Source: Leucothrix pacifica
Lineage (GTDB): Bacteria; Pseudomonadota; Gammaproteobacteria; Thiotrichales; Thiotrichaceae
Assembly (NCBI RefSeq): GCF_003172875.1
Contig: NZ_QGKM01000010.1
Span: 36,420-100,419, forward strand
Direction: 5' to 3'
DNA length: 64,000 nt
The notes below the pieces were generated by a model, which saw only the letters and a list, made by a program, of their open reading frames with translations, was not told where the DNA came from and made no database searches. The translations under genes were made by a program, and so were the position numbers. Shown piece after piece: positions 28,181 to 38,224 of this stretch. The first letter of the stretch is position 1; the number at the start of each line of letters is the position of its first letter.

Positions 28181-30703
28181 TTACTCATGCGCACCTTTGT
28201 GCTTATGCGTGTGTGTATGAGGGTGAGAATGGCGGATAAATCTAGGCTCGCCTTTGTGTTTATGTCCTTTATGCTTCAGATGATGAACATGTTCATGACT
28301 ATGCGTATGCTCATGGCCCGGTTGGCGACCCTTACCCTTCTTCTTGTGACCACGCTTTTTACCTTTATGCGTCTCTTCAATCTCATCACCCTCGGGGGTG
28401 ACAAGTTGGCCTGACTCACAAACGGCATTCTCAGCACCACCATGACCATGCGGATGATTCCTGCCATTACGGCCATGATGATCACGTTTGTGGCCTCGAT
28501 GCGTGCGATAGTTATGTGCTTCAAGGTCACCGTCAGTCATATTAGCTGAGCGATTTGCCAGTTCCTCGAAATAATTAATGGTCGCTGCATCCTGATACAA
28601 ACTGTTGAGGTCATAGCAGGATTTGGTCTGAAACTCTGACAATCCCACATAACTTTTCCCAGCGATACCACCCCAGTCAAAGACTGCCGCATCCGGATCA
28701 GCTGATTGGCCAAAGTACAGATTATTATCGATACTCAGGTTAGATGCAGGCTGCGTTGCAATCAGCTTTAAATCACTGTTTGAGACGAAAATATTATTGT
28801 GAACAAACAGACCATCAACTTGCTGAATCGTTAGCTCTCCGCCCCAGCCACCTTTGGTGTAGTTATATTTGAACTCATTCAGCTCAACCGTCGTATCTGT
28901 GACCGTCGCTCCGGCATGGATTGTACCGACCACCAACCCTGCATCGACGTTTTCGTAAGCGATATTGCCTCTCAGAATATTGCCATCTGTCGTACCCGGC
29001 TGCTCACAGCCCACTGAAAAACCAACCGAATTGTGATGAGAGATATTCCCTTCCACTAACACATTGTGTGCACCATCCAGATAAATACCGGCTGAGTTTG
29101 CCACCGGTGAAATCGCATTACTCACTGTATTATTACGAATAATACCGTCACGGGCATGATTCACTTCAGCAGGAATCAACACCCCATTACTGTCTTTCAC
29201 CCACTGATAATTACCTGCTGCGACGATACCAATATTTGCAACATCGTGGATGTGATTCTCCTCAACCAAAAAGTCAGTGACATTTCCCACGATTTTAATC
29301 GCTTCGCTGTAACCCGGTATAATATCGAACAACTCATTACCACGGATCACAACCGAATGTATTGGCTCCTCCGGATTATTACCAATCACCGCAATCGGGT
29401 TCAGATTATCAGACGGTGCTGGCGCTAAAGGATCTTCACCTGCTTCATCAACCCATGTCATCCCGTGCAATTTATTATCAATCAACTCAATATGATGCGA
29501 GTTTCCTTCCATGTAAATGCCCGATTTAGGGCCACTGAGATTTGTAAATGTTAAGCCTTTGATGCGCACATAAGCCGTTGAGCTAAACGAAACCATGGCG
29601 CTAAATGGTGTTTTTAACAAACCACCATCCACGATGACCTCTTCCCCATTGTATGCCTGTACCGTGAAATACTTACCTTCGGAACCTCCCCGTGAGGCAT
29701 CAAAATACATTGCAGTATCAATCTGGTAACGACCTTCACGAATATTGATCGTCGCATTGTCTTCTGCAAATGGAATGCTAAACAAGGCCTTGTGAATTGT
29801 TTTCCAGGGTTGATCGGCGGTACCAATACCAGTGCTGTCATTACCATCCTGGCTGACGTAATACTGCTGGTTCTCAAAAATATCTGCATCGTTATCATGG
29901 ACTGAATTGTCTGCAACCGTTGCTACTGCCGGAGCCAACACCAGTATTGGCTCGCCGTACCCTGTGATCAAATCATGTATCTCGTTGTTATTGATTGTTA
30001 TATCCTGACTATCACCGACCACGGCAATACCGTTTAAACGATCAGACAAGCTGGGCGATGTCGCTGCTTGTGCATCGCTTGTCCACTGTGAGTGGTGTAT
30101 CTCATTGTTGGTAATAGTAATTTTTTCTGAACCAGTGATATAAATGGCGGACTTGCCTGAGCCAGTAATATTACTGATTTCAAACCCAGATAAACTCACA
30201 TGATTCGCGCCTGATATTGAAATCAGTGCACCATTGTCGGCCACATTGGTTCCGTCCAACTTCACCTCATCTCCCGGAAACGCCAGCAGATTAAATGGGC
30301 TATCAGCTTCAAGGCTGCCACCCCGCTCTTCACCGATGTAAAGCACTGATGGTGAGTACACACCGGCTCTCACAACGACGTTGGCGGTATCTTTGGCAAA
30401 GGGAATATTATTCATGGCCCATGTGATTGATTGCCAAGGTTGGTCGATCTGACCGCTTCGGTCATAATCATTCACACCGTTTTCAGCATCCACCCAATAG
30501 GTGTTTGCAAAAATACCTTCAGCGGTGTGAATGGAGCCGTTTAACTCACTCAGTGTATTGGCAATTACCTCATAATCAGCTTGCTGCTGCTCATTAACAT
30601 CAGACACTAATGCCAGTGCAAAAGGAGCGTAAAGCATGGCGAATATAAGTAAAGACGCGCGAAGATAGGTCGCGATCGAAAATAGCGATATTATTGTTTT
30701 CAT
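28181..30703 (-). CDS. secreted right-handed beta-helix protein with histidine-rich C-terminal tail
   Basis: An 840-residue exported protein. A signal peptide or anchor spans about residues 1-32 (ASLLIFAMLYAPFALA). Two similar blocks of roughly 200 residues follow: each opens YWVDAENG or YYVSQDGN, continues QPWQSITWAMNNIPFA or QPWKTIHKALFSIPFA, and ends in runs of short repeats (ITITNNEIH, VVIRGNELF). A third run of parallel beta-helix coils (IRNNTVSNA, VEGNISHHNS) completes the core, as in NosD/pectate-lyase-like proteins. The last 110 residues are a basic low-complexity tail with more than 25 histidines in alternating patterns (HEHTHSHEHVHH). The core suggests polysaccharide binding or cleavage; the tail suggests metal binding. 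Monocistronic. Confidence 0.8.
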   Translation of the reverse strand: MKTIISLFSIATYLRASLLIFAMLYAPFALALVSDVNEQQQADYEVIANTLSELNGSIHTAEGIFANTYWVDAENGVNDYDRSGQIDQPWQSITWAMNNIPFAKDTANVVVRAGVYSPSVLYIGEERGGSLEADSPFNLLAFPGDEVKLDGTNVADNGALISISGANHVSLSGFEISNITGSGKSAIYITGSEKITITNNEIHHSQWTSDAQAATSPSLSDRLNGIAVVGDSQDITINNNEIHDLITGYGEPILVLAPAVATVADNSVHDNDADIFENQQYYVSQDGNDSTGIGTADQPWKTIHKALFSIPFAEDNATINIREGRYQIDTAMYFDASRGGSEGKYFTVQAYNGEEVIVDGGLLKTPFSAMVSFSSTAYVRIKGLTFTNLSGPKSGIYMEGNSHHIELIDNKLHGMTWVDEAGEDPLAPAPSDNLNPIAVIGNNPEEPIHSVVIRGNELFDIIPGYSEAIKIVGNVTDFLVEENHIHDVANIGIVAAGNYQWVKDSNGVLIPAEVNHARDGIIRNNTVSNAISPVANSAGIYLDGAHNVLVEGNISHHNSVGFSVGCEQPGTTDGNILRGNIAYENVDAGLVVGTIHAGATVTDTTVELNEFKYNYTKGGWGGELTIQQVDGLFVHNNIFVSNSDLKLIATQPASNLSIDNNLYFGQSADPDAAVFDWGGIAGKSYVGLSEFQTKSCYDLNSLYQDAATINYFEELANRSANMTDGDLEAHNYRTHRGHKRDHHGRNGRNHPHGHGGAENAVCESGQLVTPEGDEIEETHKGKKRGHKKKGKGRQPGHEHTHSHEHVHHLKHKGHKHKGEPRFIRHSHPHTHTHKHKGAHE

Positions 30704-31034
30704 GTGTGATCAATCCTTTGGAAACGCACCTCTGATACTGTCGTTTCAGCAAGGTGTAGCACTTCCTTTGTGCATAAACAGTGATATCCAGATTAATATA
30801 ATTAGATTATTGTTAACCACCGGTATCAACCCGTGAACCGATAAGGCTCACATCTCAGGAAATGTAGCGTTTCGTGATTGGTAGTCCCAGCAAATTACAG
30901 ACGAACGCGCTGAAATTCAGAACCAATAACACAATTTCTTACATGCTTAAAATACCGCCGGTGACTGGCCTAAGCGGTTGCACTAGCTTATGATGGGCAC
31001 TGTTTTTACAACCTTTTATCAGACAGAGTTTTTT
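30704..31034. other. divergent intergenic region, no recognised element
   Basis: About 330 bases between the minus-strand beta-helix gene and the plus-strand yajD-like gene. It must contain both promoters. I see no convincing open frame, RNA or strong inverted repeat. Confidence 0.5.
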
Positions 31035-31358
31035 ATGGCCGCCGATACTCCAACCTATAAAAAATCAGAAGCCGGATACCGCGATAAAGCCCTTAAAATG
31101 TACCCATGGGTCTGCGGTCGCTGTGCCAGAGAATTTGTGTACTCAACCCTGCGTGAATTGACGGTGCATCACATTGATCATGATCACGACAATAACCCTG
31201 AAGACGGCAGTAACTGGGAGCTATTGTGTTTGTATTGTCATGACCATGAGCACCAAAAGTATGGTGAGTTTGTCAAGTATGGCTCAATGGCTGAAAAGAA
31301 AGTGGAGCCTGCAACACATAATCCGTTTGCGGACTTGAAGGCGATGATGAAGAAGTAA
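31035..31358 (+). CDS. yajD: YajD-like HNH nuclease family protein
   Basis: A 107-residue protein with an HNH fold. CGRCAREF and CLYCHDHEH provide four zinc-binding cysteines, and LTVHHIDHDHDNNPEDGSNW carries the HH motif of the nuclease centre. The whole resembles E. coli YajD, whose role is not established. The start at 31035 is preferred over an ATG 45 bases upstream because the family begins just before the conserved YRDKALKMYPWVC. It stands alone; no phage or restriction genes are adjacent, so it is probably a housekeeping gene and not a homing nuclease. Confidence 0.85.
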   Translation: MAADTPTYKKSEAGYRDKALKMYPWVCGRCAREFVYSTLRELTVHHIDHDHDNNPEDGSNWELLCLYCHDHEHQKYGEFVKYGSMAEKKVEPATHNPFADLKAMMKK

Positions 31359-31442
31359 TATTCAGGAGCCTCACAGAAGACATCTCAACCTATGTGATGC
31401 ACCTCACGTATCAAGTGTTTTTCAGAACGGTTATTTTAAGCG

Positions 31443-33056
31443 TTACGACGCGTTCAACATCCCTTTACCCTTAATCAAATCCGCCGCCCGCTCTGCCAAC
31501 ATAATCGTCGGGCCATTCAAATTACCATTTGGAATGGTTGGGAAGATGGACGAATCCACCACACGTAATCCGTCAATGCCGTGCACTCGCGTTTCAGGGT
31601 CAACCACCGCCATTTCGTCCGTGCCCATTTTGCAGCTACACGATGGGTGGTATGCACTTTCCACTGCCTGACGCACAAAGGCATCAATCTCCTCATCAGA
31701 CTGCACCGCCTCACCCGGTTGAATTTCGCCATCGCGGTATTCATCAAATGCCGGCTGTTCAATAATGTCACGAGTCAGCCGCACACACTGACGGAAAGCT
31801 TCAATATCCTCTGCTGCTTGCAGGTAGTTAAATTGGATATCCGGCTTGTCACTAAAGTCAGCTGATTTAGCACGCACCCAGCCCCGACTGAATGGTTTGT
31901 TATGTCCCACATGTACCTGAAATCCATGACCTGCAAACGCAGCATTCCCGTCATACCGCATCGCCGCTGGCAGGAAATGATACTGAATATCCGGAAAGCT
32001 CACTTTGTCGTTAGAGCGAATAAAGGCACAGGATTCAAAATGATTCGTCGCCCCAAGCCCTGTTTTAAATAAGATCCAGCGCATACCAATCAGCGCTTTA
32101 CTAAACAGATTCAGCTTGCCATTGAGCGTAATCGGCTGCTTACACTTGTATTGGAAATAAAACTCCAGATGGTCTTGTAAGTTTTCACCCACGCCAGGTA
32201 GCTCGTGCTTCAACTCAATACCGGCATTTTTCAACACATCTGCTGGTCCAATACCAGACACCTGTAATAGCTGTGGCGATCCAATCGGCCCTGCACTGAC
32301 AATGACATCACGCTTGGCCATCGCTTGCTTAACCGTGCTACCTTGCTGATATTCGATGCCGACCGCCTTTTTGCCTTCCAGTAAAATGCGGCGACTCAGT
32401 GCACCTGTTTCTACTGTCAGGTTAGGTCGCTTCATAGCGGGTCGCAGATAAGCATTAGCAGTTGACCAGCGCACGCCATTTTTTACCGTCATATGCATGG
32501 GACCGAAGCCTTCCTGACTCTCGCCATTATAATCCGCTGTTTTCATATAACCGGCCTGCTGACCTGCTTCTACAAATGTATCGTACAGAGGGTTCTCACG
32601 ATTATTGCCGTTATTCACCGCTAACGGGCCACCGACGCTCCGAAACTCATCCGCACCAAATGCCCAGTCTTCCATTTTTTTGAAGTATGGCAGACAGTTT
32701 TTATAACCCCAATCTGTGGCGCCCTTCTCTTCCCACTCATCAAAATCACCCGCATTACCACGTACGAAAACCATGCCATTGATAGAAGAAGAACCACCGA
32801 GCACTTTACCGCGTGGGCAATGCATCTCACGATTATCCAAGTAGGGTTCGGGTTGAGACTCGTATTGCCAATTGTACTTTTTAGTATTCATCGGAATAGA
32901 CAGAGCCGTCGGCATTTGGATAAATATACTGCGATCACTGCCGCCATACTCCAGCAACAAAACGGACACATCAGGATCTTCTGTCAGGCGGTTAGCCAAT
33001 ACACAACCTGCTGAACCAGCACCTACGATGATGTAATCAAACTCTTGGTTTTGCAT
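31443..33056 (-). CDS. betA: GMC oxidoreductase, choline dehydrogenase type
   Basis: A 537-residue FAD flavoprotein that closely follows the choline dehydrogenase pattern: [20 protein letters not shown] at the N-terminus, [40 protein letters not shown] and a C-terminal [10 protein letters not shown] plus [10 protein letters not shown], holding the active-site His and Asn. Choline dehydrogenase oxidises choline to betaine aldehyde and on to glycine betaine at the membrane. No betB, betI or betT is adjacent, so other alcohols remain possible. The choline assignment gains some weight from the sarcosine oxidase operon 9 kb away. Confidence 0.75.
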   Translation of the reverse strand: MQNQEFDYIIVGAGSAGCVLANRLTEDPDVSVLLLEYGGSDRSIFIQMPTALSIPMNTKKYNWQYESQPEPYLDNREMHCPRGKVLGGSSSINGMVFVRGNAGDFDEWEEKGATDWGYKNCLPYFKKMEDWAFGADEFRSVGGPLAVNNGNNRENPLYDTFVEAGQQAGYMKTADYNGESQEGFGPMHMTVKNGVRWSTANAYLRPAMKRPNLTVETGALSRRILLEGKKAVGIEYQQGSTVKQAMAKRDVIVSAGPIGSPQLLQVSGIGPADVLKNAGIELKHELPGVGENLQDHLEFYFQYKCKQPITLNGKLNLFSKALIGMRWILFKTGLGATNHFESCAFIRSNDKVSFPDIQYHFLPAAMRYDGNAAFAGHGFQVHVGHNKPFSRGWVRAKSADFSDKPDIQFNYLQAAEDIEAFRQCVRLTRDIIEQPAFDEYRDGEIQPGEAVQSDEEIDAFVRQAVESAYHPSCSCKMGTDEMAVVDPETRVHGIDGLRVVDSSIFPTIPNGNLNGPTIMLAERAADLIKGKGMLNAS

Positions 33057-33337
33057 AGTAATCTGGCCTCCGATGACCGCTCATTGCTAAGCACTGTCAG
33101 TTTTCCTGATAGCACTAATTGTTGGTGGGTAAAATTGTACCTTATTTATATTGAACAGGTAATTAAAATAAAACCCACAGTCATTAGGCTGAAGTGGGCT
33201 TCAGGTAAGCAGCTTCACAACGATTTATTACCGGGTATACTTCACTTAGTCTGCCAATCTATCCAAAAAGGCAAAGGGACAAGTGCCGTCATACCTATTA
33301 AACTGGGCTATACACCAACGTGTCTGAGGAGGATACA

Positions 33338-35071
33338 GTGAGCTTAAACCGCCGAGAATTTTTACAAATGCTGGCCGCGGCAAGTGCTGCAGGTTTTCAA
33401 CTCAATAATGCTTATGCTGCTGACAGTACAGCAGTGACAAAAGCCCCTAGTAATCCTTATGAGCTTGCTCCTTTTGGCAATGTCTCCCTCATGCATTACA
33501 CGGACTGCCACGCGCAGTTAAATCCCATCTATTTCCGTGAGCCTAGTATTAACCTTGGCATTGGTGACATGAAAAATGTTCCCCCACATAAAGTAGGCCA
33601 ACACTACCTGGAGCACTACGGTATTGCACCGGGCACGATGGATGCTCATGCATTCACTTATCTGGACTTTGTTGAAGCGTCCAGAAAGTACGGCAAAGTT
33701 GGTGGATTTGCTCACCTAAAAACATTGGTCGACATGGTTCGCGCTCAACGCCCCGGTTCCTTGTTATTAGATGGCGGTGATACATGGCAAGGCTCCTGGA
33801 CATCATTAAAAACAAATGCGCAAGACATGGTGGACGCTCAACTCGAACTGGGCGTGGATGTGATGACATCACACTGGGAAATGACCTTTGGTGCTGACCG
33901 TGCCACTGAAATCATCGAGAATGACTTCGACGGTAAGATCGACTTTGTAGCGCAAAATATTATTACCACAGACTTCGAGGATCTGGTCTTTGATCCTTAT
34001 GTCATCAAAGAAATCAATGGTGTACCGGTTGCCATTATTGGTCAGGCTTTCCCCTATACGCCTATCGCCAACCCGCGCCACTTCACACCGGACTGGAGCT
34101 TTGGTATTCGCGATGACAGCATGCAGGAAGTGGTCGATGAGGCGCGAGACGAAGGTGCGCAGGCTGTTATTCTGCTCTCCCACAATGGCATGGATGTAGA
34201 TCTTAAATTAGCCAGTCGTGTAACCGGAATTGATGCCATTATGGGCGGGCATACACATGACGGAGTTTACCAGCCGGTGATAGTGGAAAATGCTGGTGGA
34301 AAAACACTGGTGACGAATGCCGGCTCCAACGGTAAATTCCTTGGCGTGTTAGATCTGGAAGTGAAAGGCGGCAAAGTTACCGACTACCGTTACAAGTTAT
34401 TGCCTGTATTCTCAAATTTGCTGGCTGCAGACAAAGGGATGACTGAGTTAATTCAGAAGGTGCGCGCACCTTACCAGAAAGAACTCGCAGAAGAGTTAGC
34501 GGTGTGTGATGAGGCTTTGTATCGCCGAGGTAACTTTAACGGTACCTTTGACCAGTTGATTTGTAATGCCTTAATGGAAGAACTGGATGCCCCCATCGCC
34601 TTCTCACCAGGTTTCCGCTGGGGAACAAGCGTATTACCGGGGCAACCAATTACCTTTGAACACGTGGCCGATCAGACCGCGATTACCTACGGAACCGTCA
34701 CTCGTAATATGCTGACTGGTGAGAGTATTAAAGGCATATTGGAAGATGTTGCCGACAATCTGTTTAACCCTGATCCGTATTATCAACAAGGTGGCGACAT
34801 GGTGCGCGTGGGCGGACTAGAGTTTAGTTTTGACCCGCTGGGCAAGATGGGTGGACGAATCTCTGACCTTGAACTCAATGGAAAGCCACTGGAAGCGGCT
34901 AAGGAATACCCCGTAGCTGGCTGGGCCAGCGTTCAGGAAAATGTGCCGGAGAATAAGGACATTTGGGATGTGGTAGCGAGTAACTTGCGGGACAAGAAGA
35001 CGATTGGGAAGATCGAGTTGAATACGCCAAAGCTGAAGGGAGTGAAGGGGAATATGGGGATTGGGTCTTAG
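33338..35071 (+). CDS. soxB: thiosulfohydrolase SoxB of the Sox pathway
   Basis: Periplasmic di-manganese enzyme that hydrolyses the sulfonate group from cysteine-S-thiosulfonate on the carrier SoxYZ, releasing sulfate. The 577-residue protein has a twin-arginine signal (LNRREFLQM) and 5'-nucleotidase-family metal motifs: MHYTDCHAQL, LLLDGGDTWQGS, SHWEMTFG, LLSHNGMD and GGHTHDG. The start is a GTG at 33338, six bases after AGGAGG, which puts the twin-arginine motif four residues in; an upstream GTG at 33320 lacks this. No other sox genes (soxXYZA, soxCD) are adjacent. Not to be confused with the sarcosine oxidase subunit of the same symbol at 41.8 kb. Confidence 0.93.
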   Translation: MSLNRREFLQMLAAASAAGFQLNNAYAADSTAVTKAPSNPYELAPFGNVSLMHYTDCHAQLNPIYFREPSINLGIGDMKNVPPHKVGQHYLEHYGIAPGTMDAHAFTYLDFVEASRKYGKVGGFAHLKTLVDMVRAQRPGSLLLDGGDTWQGSWTSLKTNAQDMVDAQLELGVDVMTSHWEMTFGADRATEIIENDFDGKIDFVAQNIITTDFEDLVFDPYVIKEINGVPVAIIGQAFPYTPIANPRHFTPDWSFGIRDDSMQEVVDEARDEGAQAVILLSHNGMDVDLKLASRVTGIDAIMGGHTHDGVYQPVIVENAGGKTLVTNAGSNGKFLGVLDLEVKGGKVTDYRYKLLPVFSNLLAADKGMTELIQKVRAPYQKELAEELAVCDEALYRRGNFNGTFDQLICNALMEELDAPIAFSPGFRWGTSVLPGQPITFEHVADQTAITYGTVTRNMLTGESIKGILEDVADNLFNPDPYYQQGGDMVRVGGLEFSFDPLGKMGGRISDLELNGKPLEAAKEYPVAGWASVQENVPENKDIWDVVASNLRDKKTIGKIELNTPKLKGVKGNMGIGS

Positions 35072-35097
35072 ATTTCTAAGTACACCCAGAGCAATCG

Positions 35098-35139
35098 AGC
35101 AGTAAATCAGAGCAAAAAAATCACCCCTGATTTACTGCT
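35098..35139. terminator. long inverted repeat between convergent soxB and metalloprotease genes
   Basis: Perfect 13-base arms AGCAGTAAATCAG (35098-35110) and CTGATTTACTGCT (35127-35139), 16-base loop containing seven A. It lies between the two stop codons. No T-run follows the stem on either strand, so it is a probable but non-classical bidirectional transcript end. Confidence 0.55.
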
Positions 35140-35147
35140 GTTACAGC

Positions 35148-37214
35148 CTATTTTGTTGTGCTAAATCTGCGCACGATAATGGCAGTTAAAAGCAAAATCA
35201 ATAAGTTCAAGAAGGGTATTGAACCACCTCCGGATTTATTAGAAGCAGCATCCACGCTTGGCTCCTCATCTATTTTCTGCAATGCAAAAGCCCCATCATT
35301 CACTGCATAAAACACATTATCCGTGCACCCAATTAGCAAGCGAGCTTGTGTACCCTCGAGACTGCCGACCGTGTAGTCAAACTCACCATCATTTGCCGTA
35401 CCTGACGCTATCGTCGTTAAAGTATTCACATCACTATTACTCACTAGTGCAATATCCACCTGACTACAGTTGACCGGCGCATCATCTGTCCCGGCCACAT
35501 CCCAGCGGATTGCTACTTGCTCGCCTTCCAACCATGTGCTGTCACCAGTCGGCTCAGTCACTCTAAACGGCCCGGCAGACGCTTCAACAGTAATAATGGT
35601 TTCATCAGTCGCCACACCACCCTCACCATCACGCACGGTCAAACGGAATGTCAAATCACGATCAGTTGTAGGATAGCTCTCACCAACCGTGGTATACCCC
35701 TCTTCGGTCAGCACATCCTCTAGTCTAGGAAAATAGCGCTCAGGCGTGTCAGTTAAGTCCCATGAACGGAATAATGGCCGATTACCGTTATCGACCATCT
35801 CAGCAAGACTACTTGCTGCCGCACCGGTATCATACTCATCCCACGAATAGCTGAGTGAATCGCCATTAGCGTCTTCCGCAGAGCCTACCAGACGGAACGG
35901 TGTATTCGCCGGAATCACATAATCGTCACCAGCATCCACGGTCGGGACTGTATTATCCAGTCCTGTCTTTACGCCGCAAGTTGCAGACTCGAGGTGGCTA
36001 AGCATTTCCTCAATCGAGCCAGAATGAAAGAAGTCATCACTATTATTCTGCAAGTCTTGTGGACCGCAAATTCCGGCATAACTCATGATTGTTGAACCAC
36101 TGCCCGGCTCCCAGGCTGTTGCAGGGTTTCTGTTAAGACCGCCACAATTTTCACTAGTACCGTTAAATGTATGATTAGCCCCTAGCTGATGTCCGATTTC
36201 ATGCGCAACATAATCGATGTAAAACGAATCTGTTACCGGATAAGAAGTCCCTGTAACACCATAGGCTTTATTTTCCTCACTACAAATACTAGCCAACACT
36301 GCGGCCCCACCTCCACCTGTGTTGACGACATGACCGATATCATAATTATTAACACCAATCACTCCGTTCAGTACCGCCGGATTCTCATTGATATCGTTGT
36401 CGGTATTACTAAAAGGATCTAAGAATCGGTTGGTGTAAATTACCTCATCATTATTAGCCACTAATACAAAACGCACAGCAAGGTCTCGCCGGAAGACTTC
36501 ATTCAAACGACTCACTAAAGTCGCAATGGCTGCTAGACCATCACTTACCGTTCCTCCATGAAACGAAGTGTATTCAGCAGATGCACTAATGGCCAGACGG
36601 TATGTACGCAACGTATCACCCAATACCGGACGGCTGGAGAAGATGGAGCCAGACTCCTCGCCATCATGATCAGCCAGAGAATGATTTAGAACAGTATCAG
36701 CCGTGCGCCCGACAAGTGCCTCAGCGTCTTTTGAAAAGTAGGCAATGTAGCTTCCGGTGTCATTACGCATCTCCGGATCAATAAACACCCACTCACCATT
36801 ATGCTTAAACATGCCATGAAAGCCGTGAGGGGTTAAATCAAAACTGCCCCTGTTTGCAGGATTATCAATATCCTTAGCGGTGAAGGTTTGAATTTGCGGG
36901 TATTTTGCTGCAAGTTCATCCGCCATTACCGACGAACGACTGAATTGATAGGTAGCCGTTGAACCATCCGGTAGCGGCAAGCTAACCAATAAATCGTCAC
37001 CTACAGCAAACTCTGCGGCGAAGGATTCCAGATCTGCTGAAACGCGATACCCCTGTTTAGCGGACACGTTTCGGGAGTCTGCTGCATCTGATGACTGTCT
37101 GGCTGCATAGGCTGAAGTGGCAGCCTGCCATGGATTGATAACCCGATCAGCAGACCATGCAGCTTGCATAATAAAGGCGGAAAGGAGTACGAATGAAATC
37201 GTTGTTTTACGCAT
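35148..37214 (-). CDS. secreted reprolysin-like zinc metalloprotease with GlyGly-CTERM-like anchor
   Basis: A 688-residue exported protease. It has an N-terminal signal peptide (cleavage near AAWSA), a propeptide-like region and a metzincin catalytic domain with HEIGHQLGANH and a downstream STIMSYAGICG Met-turn, as in reprolysin-like (M12B-type) bacterial peptidases. Beta-sandwich domains resembling cadherin/PKD repeats follow (VDAGDDYVIPANTPF, FRLTVRDGEGG). The tail is SGGGSIPFLNLLILLLTAI followed by VRR: a glycine-rich turn, a hydrophobic helix and basic residues. That is the GlyGly-CTERM arrangement processed by rhombosortase in type II secreting gammaproteobacteria. Probably a surface or extracellular protease. 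Confidence 0.85.
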   Translation of the reverse strand: MRKTTISFVLLSAFIMQAAWSADRVINPWQAATSAYAARQSSDAADSRNVSAKQGYRVSADLESFAAEFAVGDDLLVSLPLPDGSTATYQFSRSSVMADELAAKYPQIQTFTAKDIDNPANRGSFDLTPHGFHGMFKHNGEWVFIDPEMRNDTGSYIAYFSKDAEALVGRTADTVLNHSLADHDGEESGSIFSSRPVLGDTLRTYRLAISASAEYTSFHGGTVSDGLAAIATLVSRLNEVFRRDLAVRFVLVANNDEVIYTNRFLDPFSNTDNDINENPAVLNGVIGVNNYDIGHVVNTGGGGAAVLASICSEENKAYGVTGTSYPVTDSFYIDYVAHEIGHQLGANHTFNGTSENCGGLNRNPATAWEPGSGSTIMSYAGICGPQDLQNNSDDFFHSGSIEEMLSHLESATCGVKTGLDNTVPTVDAGDDYVIPANTPFRLVGSAEDANGDSLSYSWDEYDTGAAASSLAEMVDNGNRPLFRSWDLTDTPERYFPRLEDVLTEEGYTTVGESYPTTDRDLTFRLTVRDGEGGVATDETIITVEASAGPFRVTEPTGDSTWLEGEQVAIRWDVAGTDDAPVNCSQVDIALVSNSDVNTLTTIASGTANDGEFDYTVGSLEGTQARLLIGCTDNVFYAVNDGAFALQKIDEEPSVDAASNKSGGGSIPFLNLLILLLTAIIVRRFSTTK

Positions 37215-37365
37215 AGCTAAACCTGTCTGTGTGCGAGTTACTCTAATTATATCAATAAATTAAGTAATCTAATTTTATAATACGGTTCAGCTTAATAAGA
37301 TTTAACTATTTTTCACACTCCCAACAGGCAATCTCCACATTTCCTACACAGTTGTGCGAAATTTC

Positions 37366-37947
37366 TTAAAGATCTTCATCGCCTTCATAGTAATCCGGCC
37401 AATGCCGTAAGATAACCGGACTCGTTGGCGCGTAGCTGTGACAAGAGTTCAACAGCGCCGGACGCTCTTTAGGCTTGATTCCCATTTCCGCCTTGCCCTC
37501 GACCTTGCGACCTTCATTGCGCCCGCTAAACACCGTTTGAAAAGCAGTAGTCGCCATTGGCCCCAGTAACTCAGTCAGGTGTGTGCAGCCCGCGGTACCA
37601 CGAAACAGAGTACGCACTTGCTTATTCCACCCTAATCCCATGGATAAACCGATGAGCTTTTTATAATCCGGATTAATTTTCGGGCAATGATTGTAAGGTG
37701 AGAAATCAATACTCGCCTCGGCATCCTGCACAATCATCCGGTCATTAATCGTCAAACGAATCCACATACCATGCAGTGGTTCTTCCGCTTCGATATGTCC
37801 CCCACGGTCAATGTTTTCAAAGCGATACGGCTTAGTATCAACCATGTGCCCCTCAATATCCCACAGGTCATCCTCACGCAGATAACCCTTACAGGTCACG
37901 ATACGAGTGTGCATTTCTTTGCGTGCAACGGGTGTTGAAAGTGGCAT
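37366..37947 (-). CDS. DUF2889 family protein
   Basis: A 193-residue soluble protein matching DUF2889: MHTRIVTCKGYLREDDLWDI near the start, GHMVDTKPY, then FRGTAGCTHLTELLGPMATT with a conserved Cys-Thr-His. The family's biochemical role is not established, although members frequently occur near aromatic or acyl-CoA degradation genes. A perfect 13-bp palindrome lies 15 bases before the start codon and may be its operator. Confidence 0.85.
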   Translation of the reverse strand: MPLSTPVARKEMHTRIVTCKGYLREDDLWDIEGHMVDTKPYRFENIDRGGHIEAEEPLHGMWIRLTINDRMIVQDAEASIDFSPYNHCPKINPDYKKLIGLSMGLGWNKQVRTLFRGTAGCTHLTELLGPMATTAFQTVFSGRNEGRKVEGKAEMGIKPKERPALLNSCHSYAPTSPVILRHWPDYYEGDEDL

Positions 37948-37962
37948 AACTCACCTATTTAT

Positions 37963-37975
37963 TTGTTCTGAACAA
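37963..37975. promoter_or_regulatory. palindrome upstream of the DUF2889 gene
   Basis: TTGTTCTGAACAA is a perfect palindrome with six-base arms around one base. It lies 15 bases before the DUF2889 start, where a repressor would block transcription or early elongation. The regulator is not identifiable here. Confidence 0.4.
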
Positions 37976-38224
37976 GTAATATTAAGCTTATTTATGTTGC
38001 AGTGCAAACAAGTGATTTTATTCTCTTTTTCTTAGCCACTAACTGTCGGCATTGATACAGATAAAGGCTTTGGAAAATCAGAGTTGCCGGCAACTTTGGA
38101 ACGCGCTGAAGGTGGATCACACCCTGTCAATATGATACGGTTCCCCGTCCTTAAAAATATAAATACTGCGACTAAATCGTAGCCACTTTCGATTTAACAC
38201 AGGCTCTAAAATAAAAGGCTCTCC

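Noticed and set aside
30990..31034. Longer N-terminus for the YajD-like protein
   Set aside because: The additional 15 residues are not family-like and conserved sequence begins close to the 31035 start.
38050..38180. Stop-free stretch upstream of yegD, suggesting a short gene or gene fragment
   Set aside because: No start codon in a useful place and no recognisable motif; probably non-coding.
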